Shown here in pieces: positions 6,791-14,964 of a stretch of 19,239 nt of DNA (positions are counted from its first letter, which is position 1; each line of letters starts with the position of its first letter). A program made the translations under genes and the position numbers. Location: assembly GCA_025057335.1 (NCBI GenBank), contig JANWXG010000019.1:1-19239 (forward strand). Reading direction: 5' to 3'. The notes beneath the pieces were generated by a model. The model searched no databases, was not told the origin of the DNA, and worked only from the letters and a program-made list of their open reading frames with translations. The DNA comes from a bacterium. Its GTDB lineage: Bacteria; Armatimonadota; HRBIN16.

Positions 6791-8743
6791 ATGTCTTATC
6801 GCATCGGTTGGTTGCTGATTCTGACAGGTGTCATCGTTTGTCTGCTTGCCGCAGGGGCGCGCTGGCGAGCAGAGGCGCTCAACAAGCGGGTGGGCATCGT
6901 GCTGGATGGCGAACAGTTACTGCAGTTCAGCGCCGATACTGGTATGACTTTTTCGCAAATTCTTCAACAGATAAAACGCGCAGGAGCAACTGCTGTTGCC
7001 CTGAACGAGCGCAGCGTGGAAGACCTGTTCCGTTCGGGACAGCTCACGTGGGAGCTGTTTCCCAAGTTCCCTGCTCCGATTGCTCGCGCTGCATCCGTCC
7101 AGGTGGTGGAGCAGCTCCAGCGGGAAGCGGCGAGCCTACAAGCGAAACCTTCCTTGTGGCGCACGGCATACACGCCATCGCGCAAGAAGCTGCTGGACAC
7201 TTTGCGGGCTCGACGAGGTATTCTCGTCTACGCTTATACAGATACTGGCGGAGCGGTGGGGTTCGCCCTCGCCATGTCTCCACAAACCTTCCTTCAGATG
7301 AGTGCAGGGATAGACCCAGCACTTGCAAGGCAGGTGTCCCAAGCTGGATTGTCTGTGGTCGCACGTCTGAACAACCGCCTCGCATGCAGCCCCTCCCACG
7401 TACGCGGTGCGGTCGCTGAGGCGAAACGGATAGGAGCGAAGATTATCATCTTCAGCGGCGACGAGGTGCTGGGGTTTCGCAACCTGATTCCACTCACGGC
7501 GCAGGAGATGCGCTCGCGGGGGATATTGTATGGCTCGGTGGAGTTCGGCAAGCAGAAGGGGGACGCCCAGCTGTCCCGAAGACTAGTAGACCATCTGGTG
7601 CGGGTGCACAGTATCCCAACCGCTGAGATGGCCAACATGCAACCAGACGAGATGTTGGATCGCTATGTGCGTGCGGTACGTGAGCGAAACATTCGCCTGT
7701 GCTACGTGCGCTTGCCCAGTGGTCTCAGCGAGCAACCGATGGAGGGAGCAGTACGATTCTTGGCGCAGCTACGCCTCGCTCTCCAGGAGGCAGGACACCC
7801 CGTAGGCGACCCCCGTCCTCTACGCGCCCCTGCAGTACCCGTTTGGATGTGGGCGTTTGCGGGAGGTTCGGCTCTGGTCGCAGGGGTGTTGTTACTGGAA
7901 CGGCTATTTGCCTGGCGTTCCTCGATCTGGCTAGTGGTGGTAGCGTTTGCGCTGGGGCTGGCGCTCGTGATGGTGGGTGGCGAGACAGGACGCAAGGCGT
8001 GTGCGCTGGTGGCAGCAATCGCTTTCCCGACCCTAGGGTTCCTCTACGTGACGCTCCCCACGCGCGCTCAACGTCCCTTGTTCCTCGCGCTCGGTGCCTC
8101 TGCGTTCCTCACGCTGTTCAGCGTTGTAGGCGGGCTGCATGTGGTTGCCCTACTCGCCTCGCTTCCGTTCATGGTCAAAGTAAACCAGTTTGCTGGTATC
8201 AAGCTGGCGCACCTAGTGCCGTTGCTGCTAGTCGCTTGGGCGTACGTTCTGGAAACCATCCACGCCAGCTCGCCAGCAGATGTCTGGCAGCGTGTACGTC
8301 AGCAGTGGAAGCAGATAGCCAGTTATCCTGTGACAGTGGGGCTGGCGGGGGCGACGCTGGTGGTACTGTTTCTGGTGGCTCTGTTGCTCATGCGCACAGG
8401 CAACGAGCCAGGCGTTGAGGTATCTGCGCTGGAGATGAAGATGCGCGGGTGGTTGGAGCAAAACCTGCACGTGCGTCCTCGTACGAAAGAGTTTCTGATA
8501 GGACATCCTGCGCTGATACTGGCTCTGGCGCTGGCTTGGGCAGGCGTTCACAGAGGGGTATGGGTTCCGTTGTTGCTGGTTGGAGTGCTCGGACAGGTGT
8601 CGGTGGTGAACACACTCTGTCATATCCATACGCCTTTAGCGCTCTCTCTGCCGAGAATCTTGTTGGGTTGGGCACTTGGTGCTACAATAGGGGTGCTGGC
8701 GTTCTTGGCGTTGTCTTGGGCGAAGAAGGCGGTGCGCAGGTGA
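6791..8743 (+). CDS. DUF5693-family polytopic membrane protein
   Basis: Membrane protein of 650 residues from ATG 6791, first in the operon with csaB. An N-terminal helix (about 5-22) anchors an extracytoplasmic mixed alpha/beta domain (about 23-345), which begins GIVLDGEQLLQF and contains AGATAVALNERSV. A C-terminal block follows with about eight hydrophobic segments (from about 350 to 643). The segment VRPRTKEFLIGHPAL (561-575) and the late NTLCHIHTPLALSLPRIL stretch match what I recall as conserved in DUF5693, a family often beside csaB; its biochemical role is not established. The nearness to CsaB suggests handling of a wall polymer or its precursor. An upstream in-frame ATG at 6719 lacks a ribosome binding site and would put 24 polar residues before the anchor helix; ATG 6791 has GGAGG at 6771-6775, rather distant at 15 nt. 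Confidence 0.82.
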   Translation: MSYRIGWLLILTGVIVCLLAAGARWRAEALNKRVGIVLDGEQLLQFSADTGMTFSQILQQIKRAGATAVALNERSVEDLFRSGQLTWELFPKFPAPIARAASVQVVEQLQREAASLQAKPSLWRTAYTPSRKKLLDTLRARRGILVYAYTDTGGAVGFALAMSPQTFLQMSAGIDPALARQVSQAGLSVVARLNNRLACSPSHVRGAVAEAKRIGAKIIIFSGDEVLGFRNLIPLTAQEMRSRGILYGSVEFGKQKGDAQLSRRLVDHLVRVHSIPTAEMANMQPDEMLDRYVRAVRERNIRLCYVRLPSGLSEQPMEGAVRFLAQLRLALQEAGHPVGDPRPLRAPAVPVWMWAFAGGSALVAGVLLLERLFAWRSSIWLVVVAFALGLALVMVGGETGRKACALVAAIAFPTLGFLYVTLPTRAQRPLFLALGASAFLTLFSVVGGLHVVALLASLPFMVKVNQFAGIKLAHLVPLLLVAWAYVLETIHASSPADVWQRVRQQWKQIASYPVTVGLAGATLVVLFLVALLLMRTGNEPGVEVSALEMKMRGWLEQNLHVRPRTKEFLIGHPALILALALAWAGVHRGVWVPLLLVGVLGQVSVVNTLCHIHTPLALSLPRILLGWALGATIGVLAFLALSWAKKAVRR

Positions 8744-9828
8744 GAAGGCAGGGCATCCTCGTTTGCGGTTACTACGGCTTTGGTAACCTGGGAGACGAAG
8801 CGGTGCTAGCAGGGTTGCTGCAGGGCTTGCGGCAAGCAGGTTACACTGAGGGCACCATTGTGATGAGTGCGAACCCTGCGCTGACAGAGCAAGAACACAG
8901 TGTCGCTGCAATACTGCGCACGCACCTTCCCACAGTATGGCGAGCGCTACGCCGAGCTCGGATATTCGTACTAGGAGGAGGGAGTCTGCTTCAGGATACC
9001 ACCAGTGCGCGTTCCATCGTCTATTATCTCGGCGTGCATGCCCTAGCGCGTCGTGCAGGATGTCGTATCGCGTGGATAGGGCAAGGCATCGGTCCGCTGA
9101 GGAGAGGCTGGGCGCGGCGGTGGACGGCACAAGCTGCTCGCCAAGCAGCAAGGGTAGTGGTGCGCGACCCGCTTTCCGCACAGCTTTTACGCCAGTGGGG
9201 CGTGCCGCAAGTTCAGCAGGGAGCAGACCTCTCCTTCTTGCTGCCAGAAGCAAATATGGTAAGAGGATGGCAAATTTTGCAACAGCTCGGAGTGGAACGG
9301 GACGAGATGGTGGTGGCGTTCGCTCCACGGCAGTGGGCAGCTGGACAAGAATCGCTCGTCGAGTCTCTTCGGCAGATTGCACGTTACGTCCAGAAGGTGT
9401 GGGGAGCGCAGGTGCTGCTGTTGCCGATGCAGCCTTCACGCGATATGATTCTAGTTAAGGAGATTGCAGCGGGCTTGTCAGGAGCGGTCGTGCTCTCAGC
9501 ACCGCTCCGCGTGCAAGAGGTACAGGCAGTGCTCTCTTGTTGTGGCTTGGTGGTGGGGATGCGCCTGCACGCGCTGATGTTGTCCGCTGCGTCGGGGGTG
9601 CCCGCGCTCGCCCTGAGCTACGACCCGAAGGTGCGGGCCTTTTGGGAGCAGGTGGAGCCGAGGGACGTGATAGACCTGCCAGAAGTGGACGTGGGCGCGG
9701 TGCAGCAGCGCCTGTGTCAAATATGGGAGCAGTACCCTGCGCTTCGCGAACGAGTGCAGGCGTTTGCCGAACAGCAGAGGAAGCTGGCGCAGTGTAACAT
9801 CGAGGCGTTGCACCAGCTGGACTCGTGA
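8740..9828 (+). CDS. csaB: Polysaccharide pyruvyl transferase CsaB
   Basis: Transfers pyruvate from phosphoenolpyruvate onto a cell-wall polysaccharide as a ketal, the modification bound by SLH domains of surface proteins. The 362-residue protein has the family's N-terminal signature GYYGFGNLGDEAVLAGLL (residues 10-27), the internal GGGSLLQDTTSARS and ADLSFLLP motifs, and the C-terminal GMRLHALMLSAASGVP and ALSYDPKV motifs. Length is normal for CsaB. The chosen start is GTG 8740, which overlaps the preceding stop in a GTGA arrangement and places the family N-terminus correctly; the frame is open much further upstream, but that part lies inside the DUF5693 gene in another frame and is not CsaB-like. 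No recognisable SLH-domain protein is encoded in this window, so its clients must lie elsewhere. Confidence 0.94.
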   Translation: MRRQGILVCGYYGFGNLGDEAVLAGLLQGLRQAGYTEGTIVMSANPALTEQEHSVAAILRTHLPTVWRALRRARIFVLGGGSLLQDTTSARSIVYYLGVHALARRAGCRIAWIGQGIGPLRRGWARRWTAQAARQAARVVVRDPLSAQLLRQWGVPQVQQGADLSFLLPEANMVRGWQILQQLGVERDEMVVAFAPRQWAAGQESLVESLRQIARYVQKVWGAQVLLLPMQPSRDMILVKEIAAGLSGAVVLSAPLRVQEVQAVLSCCGLVVGMRLHALMLSAASGVPALALSYDPKVRAFWEQVEPRDVIDLPEVDVGAVQQRLCQIWEQYPALRERVQAFAEQQRKLAQCNIEALHQLDS

Positions 9829-9840
9829 GGGGGGAGCACC

Positions 9841-12753
9841 ATGCGCTGGCGTAGCGGGCTGTTTCTCATTTTGGTATGGCTGCTGTTCACGGCGACCTGT
9901 TCGGCTCTGCCCATTGAGGAGCCTCTCCCGCCTATTTCAGCAGATGAACTGCGCGAGGCGGCGTCGCCCTCGCTATTTCGCAAGCGTATTCCCCCGCGTC
10001 GCATAGAAGACTGGCTGCGTCCTGGAGGAGGCTCTCCAACCACTCCACCCGAAGTGCCTCCACCTCGCCACCGTCCGACGCCTACTCCAACGCAGGAAGA
10101 GGCGACTACGCCACGTACTGCGCCGCGCAAGCCTGCGGAGAATGCACGGCGGGCGCGTGACCCCTTCCGCGCGCTCTCGGAGGAGTTCAATCGCAAAATC
10201 CAGCTCAGTGGCAGCAAAAGGATTGGCTTCCACATTGTACGCATCAGCGGGGACCGAAACGCCTACCGCGACTCCTACTACTTTGGTCAAGGAGGAAACA
10301 CGGTCACCGACTTTACCGAGCTCTCCATCATTGGCACGAAGGTGTTCGACCTGTTTAACTTTAACTGGCGCCTGACGAATACCCCCTTCGGTACCCCTCA
10401 GGACAGGCGGTTCTCTATCAACTACGAGCGAGGTGGCACCCGCATTGACCTAGGAGATATTACCGCTGCGCTGGGAGGCAATGAGCTGGTCTCGTTCAAC
10501 AAGACGTTGCGCGGCGTCTACCTCAGCACGCGCCTCAGCTCTGCTCTGCCTCTGAGGATAGGCGGTGTCTTCAGTGAAACACGAGCTACCGCCCGCACGA
10601 GTGTCATCTACGGTAACGACAGCGGCGGTCCCTACTACCTGAACGCTAGCCAGATACTGGATGGTTCGGAGCGCGTGCGGGTAGACGGTCGCGAAATGGT
10701 ACGCGGCAAAGACTACGAGATCGACTACTTCACCGGGCTGCTCACTTTCAAAGAGGGTATTATTATCCCGCGTACCTCTACGATTCTGGTGAGCTTTGAA
10801 GCAGAAGGTTATAACGAACCTTCTGGCAGGCTCACAGGATGGCGTGTAGAAGCGCCTCTGGGTTCACTCAACTTGGGTGTCATTTCGCTGCGTCAGGACG
10901 CGCGTACCTCTACCGGCTTGCGCACGAAGACCGAGAGGTTCTACGGCTACGGCAACCCGTTATCGCCGTATGAGCTACAGTATCCCGTAGAACCTGGCAG
11001 CGCGGTCATCGCCACCGTAGATGGCGTCCCCCAGCAGCAGGGCACGAAACGGGGTGAAGGGGACTTCTTCGTAGACCCCGATATCCCCTACCGGGTTTAT
11101 TTCAATCGTGCTGTTCCCGCCACCAGCATTATCAGCATCACCTACATACCGCGCCTCACGGGGAACGCCACGCTAGGTTCACGGCGAGTCACGGGTTATG
11201 ACCTCAACTGGCAGCTGGGTCGTCTTGGCAGCCTGGCTTTCTACTTGGCGCGCAGTCAGGCGCAACGCGGCAACAGTCTCATCACGGGACAGGGAAAGAT
11301 GTTGAACGCGCGACTGGACTTTGGCAAGTTGCGCTGGAATATGCTGTGGCGGGATATCGATCCTGATTTCGTAACGGTGGAGAGCGTCGGCTTCCGACGA
11401 CAGGAGAAGGGTTACAGCCACTCCTTCGAATACACGGGCGACTCTCGCTTGAGCGCCCGCCTGACCCTCGACCGCATGCAAGTTCCCGACTACCTGGGCA
11501 GCTACCTGAGTGGTTCCCAGCGCACAGGTAGCGCTTCCGTGCAGAATACTGCCTTCGACGCCACCCTCACCTTGCCCAGAGCGCCGCAGGTGCGTCTGTC
11601 TTGGCTGAGCCAGCGCAGCCTGTCAGGGGCGTATGGCTCCAGCGAGAACCAGAGCCGCACCCTCAGCCTGACACACCAGCTGGGGAGGGTCTCCCTGAGT
11701 GTAGACCTGCTAAGTACCCGCGCTAGCAGCACGAGCACCTTCGCGGTCGGCGGTAACCCCACCACGAACACCTACAGCAGCTCCAGCAATACGCTGCGCC
11801 TGACCTGGAGCTGGAACCAGAGTGAGAGGTTAGCGCTCAATGGGGTGCTGGCGCGGGCGCAGACGCGCTCCGCCAACAGCAGCAGCAATGCCCAGGATGT
11901 GAGCGTTGGCGTCCGATGGAACCCCTCTCGCTCCTGGAGCATTAACTACCAATATAGCGTGCGCGATTCGGGCACCATCTCCAACACGGGCGGCTTCATC
12001 GGAGGCAATCTGGGTGGTTCATTCATCGGTCCCGGAGGCTATCAGTCTGGTTGGGGAATCGGCTACGGTGCTGGTGGAAATTACAGCGGAGGCTACTACA
12101 ATCCGATTACCAGCGGGCTGACCTACTCCAGTATCGGCGTGAAAAACCGCTCGCATAATCTAACGGTGAGCTTCACCCCCAGCGACCGGCTGTCGCTCGA
12201 CCTCGGCTACATGCAGCAGCTGAGCGCAGGTGACAACCTGACCAACACCGACATGCAGGGGCTGAACCTGAGCGCGAACTACCGCCTCTCGGAGAAGAGT
12301 AGTATAGCAGTGAGCTATACTCGCCAGAATGTGAGCTATGTGGGTTCCAGAGACGGTGCGAACACCGACATCCTCTACTTCACCTTCCGTACCGAGCTGG
12401 TACGCAATCTGCTGCTGAATCTGCAGGCGCAACGGATGAACTCTGCCAGTCTGTTCAGCCTAGGCGGGAGTGGTCAGCGACAAGCACAGAAGATGCTGGC
12501 GTATTCACTCCGGCTGGAGTACCCCTTTGCCCCGCGTCAAAGCCTCTTCTTGGAACATCGCTTCTCCGACGTGCAAGGCTTCTTTGGCAGCGTTGACCGC
12601 GATAGCGCACTGGGATACGAGTACGAAATCAACCGTTACCTAGCGTTCACTCTCAGCGTCCGCCTGCAGGAGCGCACCAACCGCGACACCCAGTACGCCG
12701 GGTACAATTACAAGGCGTTTACCCTCGACGCCGACCTGAGCGCAAGGTTCTAG
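9841..12753 (+). CDS. Large outer-membrane-type beta-barrel protein
   Basis: Third gene of the DUF5693-csaB operon, 12 nt after csaB with a strong GAGGGGGGAG ribosome binding site. The 970-residue product has a signal peptide (about 1-22), a Pro/Thr/Arg-rich linker (about 60-105), and then almost continuous alternating amphipathic beta strands to the end. The last residue is Phe, following LDADLSARF, as in many BamA-dependent outer-membrane proteins. Residues about 275-325 contain a VDGREMVRGKDYEIDYFTG segment followed by LLTF, a beta module seen in large surface/barrel proteins of Bacteroidetes-Chlorobi type (family recall, not a search). A related segment occurs near 385-440. A glycine-rich insertion (about 714-755) probably forms an extracellular loop. 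I see no TonB box, plug or SLH domain. A porin, a secretion channel or a surface anchor are all possible; the precise role is unknown. Confidence 0.82.
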   Translation: MRWRSGLFLILVWLLFTATCSALPIEEPLPPISADELREAASPSLFRKRIPPRRIEDWLRPGGGSPTTPPEVPPPRHRPTPTPTQEEATTPRTAPRKPAENARRARDPFRALSEEFNRKIQLSGSKRIGFHIVRISGDRNAYRDSYYFGQGGNTVTDFTELSIIGTKVFDLFNFNWRLTNTPFGTPQDRRFSINYERGGTRIDLGDITAALGGNELVSFNKTLRGVYLSTRLSSALPLRIGGVFSETRATARTSVIYGNDSGGPYYLNASQILDGSERVRVDGREMVRGKDYEIDYFTGLLTFKEGIIIPRTSTILVSFEAEGYNEPSGRLTGWRVEAPLGSLNLGVISLRQDARTSTGLRTKTERFYGYGNPLSPYELQYPVEPGSAVIATVDGVPQQQGTKRGEGDFFVDPDIPYRVYFNRAVPATSIISITYIPRLTGNATLGSRRVTGYDLNWQLGRLGSLAFYLARSQAQRGNSLITGQGKMLNARLDFGKLRWNMLWRDIDPDFVTVESVGFRRQEKGYSHSFEYTGDSRLSARLTLDRMQVPDYLGSYLSGSQRTGSASVQNTAFDATLTLPRAPQVRLSWLSQRSLSGAYGSSENQSRTLSLTHQLGRVSLSVDLLSTRASSTSTFAVGGNPTTNTYSSSSNTLRLTWSWNQSERLALNGVLARAQTRSANSSSNAQDVSVGVRWNPSRSWSINYQYSVRDSGTISNTGGFIGGNLGGSFIGPGGYQSGWGIGYGAGGNYSGGYYNPITSGLTYSSIGVKNRSHNLTVSFTPSDRLSLDLGYMQQLSAGDNLTNTDMQGLNLSANYRLSEKSSIAVSYTRQNVSYVGSRDGANTDILYFTFRTELVRNLLLNLQAQRMNSASLFSLGGSGQRQAQKMLAYSLRLEYPFAPRQSLFLEHRFSDVQGFFGSVDRDSALGYEYEINRYLAFTLSVRLQERTNRDTQYAGYNYKAFTLDADLSARF

Positions 12754-12778
12754 CCACCCGGAGGCACGAGGTGGTCTC

Positions 12779-12816
12779 AGGCTACGACGCTAGGCGCATC
12801 GCCTCCCGTCGTACCT
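12779..12816. terminator. Imperfect hairpin between convergent genes
   Basis: TACGAC (12783-12788) pairs with GTCGTA (12808-12813), and AGGCG (12792-12796) pairs with CGCCT (12800-12804) around a CAT loop, with a small internal mismatch. It sits 26 nt after the barrel gene's stop and before the end of the convergent PEP-CTERM gene. There is no T run on either side, so terminator function is only likely from position. Confidence 0.4.
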
Positions 12817-12849
12817 AAGAGCCGTCTTCCTGTAGCATTGGACTATCCG

Positions 12850-13626
12850 TCAGGACTTCGCTGCACGTCGTCGCCGTAGCAACCCCGCTAGCCCCAGCCC
12901 TAGCACACCAATGCCAGCGGGCTCTGGTACCACCGTGATGTCGTCCAGGTAGAAAGTGTAAGGTCCAACCTGACTGCTATCAGCAGGCGTGATGGCGAGA
13001 TGTTCCAGCACTACCTTACCTGTGGTAGTGTTCAACACGCCGTTGCTACCGGCGACTGGAAAGGTGAGCACTGGCTCGTTTGGAACGTCGAAGGTGACCT
13101 TGACCCACTGCCCCTTGACGCTGACCAGTTTGCCCTGCGGGGCGTTGCCTGACTTGGTAGGTGCTCCGACGAACTCGATAGGTCCGGAGGTGCCACCATT
13201 GGCGCCAATATTACCGGTGGGGTTCGTCTCACGGACACCAAGCGTCAAGCGGATGTCGGGAGCGCCCACTGGCACATACACCCACAGGCTGAGCGGTAGA
13301 GCCGTGGAGATAATCGGATTGGGGAGGTTTGCCGTGTTAAAGGTAGTCAAGCGTACCCAGGGGTTCGTCTGAGCTGCCTTAAACTGAAACGATACCTTCA
13401 GCGATTTCGTGCCCGAATACGCCTGTTCGTTGCTGATAGCGGATAGGTTCGGAGAGGTCTCCAAAAAGCCGCTGGTAGTACCAGAAAATGTCGGCTGGCG
13501 GAACATCACTTGTCCGTTCGCACCTAAGGGGTATGCCTCAAAATCCGTGAGCAGCCAAGGCTGCGCTGAGGTTCGCCCCGCACTCAGGGCAAGTGCCGCT
13601 ACGAAAATCACGCACCACTGTCGCAT
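12850..13626 (-). CDS. PEP-CTERM sorting-domain surface protein
   Basis: A secreted protein of 258 residues. The signal peptide follows ATG 13626 (MRQWCVIFVAALALSAG), the body is beta-rich, and a typical PEP-CTERM tail starts at about residue 233: VPEP, a hydrophobic Gly/Leu helix, then an RRRR cluster. Such tails are recognised by exosortase, which is not encoded here. The body (FEAYPLG near the start, YSGTKSLKVSF, then a strand ending FYLDDI) resembles jelly-roll carbohydrate-binding domains, but I cannot assign a CBM family. ATG 13626 is preferred over ATG 13650 because AAAGGAGG on the minus strand (13646-13639) overlaps the first codons of the longer version and sits 10-12 nt before this one. 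It is monocistronic with its own promoter. Confidence 0.88.
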   Translation of the reverse strand: MRQWCVIFVAALALSAGRTSAQPWLLTDFEAYPLGANGQVMFRQPTFSGTTSGFLETSPNLSAISNEQAYSGTKSLKVSFQFKAAQTNPWVRLTTFNTANLPNPIISTALPLSLWVYVPVGAPDIRLTLGVRETNPTGNIGANGGTSGPIEFVGAPTKSGNAPQGKLVSVKGQWVKVTFDVPNEPVLTFPVAGSNGVLNTTTGKVVLEHLAITPADSSQVGPYTFYLDDITVVPEPAGIGVLGLGLAGLLRRRRAAKS

Positions 13627-13685
13627 CGGACGAGAACCTCCTTTCGCCATGTGAGCAAAGTGGAACGCCTTGCGATATCGTGTCC

Positions 13686-13714
13686 ACTATAGCATGACGA
13701 ACCGAGGCTGTCAA
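13686..13714 (-). promoter_or_regulatory. Near-consensus sigma-70 promoter of the PEP-CTERM gene
   Basis: On the minus strand a perfect TTGACA (13714-13709) is followed after exactly 17 bp by TATAGT (13691-13686). Transcription would start near 13679, giving a leader of about 53 nt that contains the AAAGGAGG ribosome binding site. Both boxes, spacing and position agree. Confidence 0.75.
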
Positions 13715-13990
13715 TCATATCAGGCGAAGCAGAAAAGATTCTGGTATTCTTGACAGGATATGAGCATATTCTTACCACACCTGTTACACCTGTCTCCCTG
13801 GCAGTGCTCTGCACCACCGTTGAGGCGCTTTGGTGGCGCCACGCTTCAGAAACAGCCCGTGTCGCCTCAGCCCCCTGACAGCAATGAGGGATCTCTAGGA
13901 TGCTTTTCCGACGCTTGCCGTGACAAGATAGATGCAGACCTACCGTCGTGCTGAGTAGCTTCTTACAAGGTTAAGGTTAAAAGGGGGCTA
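13715..13990. other. Intergenic stretch with no supported gene
   Basis: This lies between the divergent PEP-CTERM and prepilin-like promoters. A short forward frame at 13760-13954 has no ribosome binding site and an unconvincing composition. A second TTGACA on the plus strand (13750-13755) has no matching -10. I see no tRNA fold or recognisable riboswitch. Confidence 0.45.
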
Positions 13991-14000
13991 GTCATTTAGT

Positions 14001-14019
14001 GAGAATAAGACTCATTATC
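14001..14019. promoter_or_regulatory. Fur-box-like 19-mer
   Basis: GAGAATAAGACTCATTATC matches the classical Fur consensus (GATAATGATAATCATTATC) at 15 of 19 positions by direct comparison, with outer arms TGAGAAT and ATTATCA. It lies 28 bp upstream of the -35 box of the prepilin-like gene's promoter. The surrounding sequence is very AT-rich, which raises the chance of a fortuitous match, and the position upstream of the -35 is unusual for simple repression. Confidence 0.38.
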
Positions 14020-14046
14020 AATTTTTAACTAATACAAAAATATATC

Positions 14047-14075
14047 TTTACATTAAAAAACATTTGTTGTATAAT
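14047..14075 (+). promoter_or_regulatory. Strong sigma-70-type promoter of the prepilin-like gene
   Basis: TTTACA (14047-14052) and a perfect TATAAT (14070-14075) are separated by 17 bp inside an AT-rich region that could act as an UP element. Transcription would begin near 14082, about 28 nt before the ATG at 14110. The TATAAT overlaps the alternative ATG at 14074, which excludes that start. Confidence 0.78.
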
Positions 14076-14109
14076 GAGGTTGAAAACCATTCCGACGAGG
14101 AGGACAACG

Positions 14110-14859
14110 ATGCGAACCTTACGAGGCACGAACAGGCGCGCGTTCACACTCATCGAGTTACTTGTAGTGATTGCGATTATCGCCATACTGGCGGCGATAC
14201 TCTTCCCCGTCTTCGCGCAAGCGCGCGCAAAGGCGCGACAAACAGCCTGTCTCAGCAACCTGAGGCAAATCGCCCTCGCTACGGCGCTGTACGCTCAGGA
14301 CTACGAAGCCTTTCCCGCCTTCTCCTACGTCACGGCAGGGCAGCAAATCCGCTGGTACAACCTGCTGGAGCCTTACACCCGTAGTCAGGCTCTGTTCACC
14401 TGCCCCTCTCTTCCTCACCTGAAGTTCGGACGCAACATGGGTTACGGCTACAACTATCAGTACCTCGGTAACTCGCGGGTCAACTGCTACAATGTGCCGG
14501 TGACTGAATCTCAGATTGAAGCCCCTGCTTTCACCATCGCCGTCGCCGATAGCCAGGGCACGGGAACCCGTCCCTGCGATAACGATGACCCCACCGATGC
14601 CGATTACATGAACCTCGAGTGTCTGGGCAACCATGGTTACAGCATTGATCCGCCCGTGTTACCCCCATGCAAGGCAGGAGGCGGACCGAACAGGTACTCC
14701 TCTGGTGGCACACCAGGCTTCCGTAGCCCAGTACACCCTCGCCACAACGGCGGAGCGAACATCGCCTTCGTAGACGGTCACGCCAAATGGATGAGGGTGG
14801 ACGAGCTGGAGATGGATAACCGCTGGTGGAACGGAAGATATCCCGACCCCAATCCGTAA
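14110..14859 (+). CDS. Type IV pilin-like / DUF1559-type protein with H-X9-DG motif
   Basis: A 249-residue pseudopilin-like surface protein. The N-terminus carries a short basic leader (MRTLRGTNRRA) and then FTLIELLVVIAIIAILAAIL: prepilin peptidase would cut between A11 and F12, leaving Glu at +5 of the mature protein. FPVFAQARAKARQTACLSNL follows, a stretch typical of Armatimonadota and Planctomycetes-type members. The C-terminal H-X9-DG motif is at H212 to D222-G223 (HNGGANIAFVDGH). Six cysteines are spread through the body (residues 47, 98, 126, 156, 171, 187), so disulphides are possible. AGGAGG at 14098-14103 sits 6 nt before ATG 14110. Members are often present in many copies per genome with unclear roles in pili, secretion or the cell surface. 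It is monocistronic with a strong promoter and a hairpin after it. Confidence 0.92.
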   Translation: MRTLRGTNRRAFTLIELLVVIAIIAILAAILFPVFAQARAKARQTACLSNLRQIALATALYAQDYEAFPAFSYVTAGQQIRWYNLLEPYTRSQALFTCPSLPHLKFGRNMGYGYNYQYLGNSRVNCYNVPVTESQIEAPAFTIAVADSQGTGTRPCDNDDPTDADYMNLECLGNHGYSIDPPVLPPCKAGGGPNRYSSGGTPGFRSPVHPRHNGGANIAFVDGHAKWMRVDELEMDNRWWNGRYPDPNP

Positions 14860-14860
14860 C

Positions 14861-14899
14861 AGCAGTGGGGCGAGGATACTCCCCTCGCCCCGCTCTGCT
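14861..14899 (+). terminator. Hairpin after the prepilin-like gene
   Basis: A 9-bp GC-rich stem (GGGGCGAGG 14867-14875 with CCTCGCCCC 14883-14891) closes a 7-nt loop. It can be extended by AGCAG (14861-14865) with CTGCT (14895-14899). It starts directly after the stop codon. There is no T run after it, and it lies between convergent genes, so it may serve both. Confidence 0.6.
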
Positions 14900-14964
14900 T
14901 CATGCGCCTGGGGATGTAAAAAAACAGGTCGTTGCGCCAGAGGCAGGATAGCTGCCCTAAAAGA

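Noticed and set aside
7699..8418. 239-codon plus-strand frame inside the DUF5693 gene
   Set aside because: It is out of frame with a clear membrane protein and its product is low-complexity Arg/Ser/Ala-rich.
8449..8739. Longer version of CsaB with 97 extra N-terminal residues
   Set aside because: This part overlaps the DUF5693 gene in another frame and does not resemble CsaB; GTG 8740 places the family N-terminus correctly.
8636..9439. 267-codon open frame on the minus strand opposite csaB
   Set aside because: The plus-strand frame has every CsaB motif; the opposite product is Arg/Ala/Pro-rich with no family features.
9898..9903. Lipoprotein lipobox at the N-terminus of the barrel (TATC before Ser)
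   Set aside because: The residues before the Cys do not fit the lipobox consensus, and cleavage after the CSA sequence by signal peptidase I is more likely.
13750..13755. Plus-strand TTGACA as a second promoter
   Set aside because: At 16-18 bp the sequence is TTACCA/TACCAC-like, so no acceptable -10 is present.
13760..13954. 64-codon frame in the intergenic region
   Set aside because: It has no ribosome binding site or matching -10, and the product looks random.
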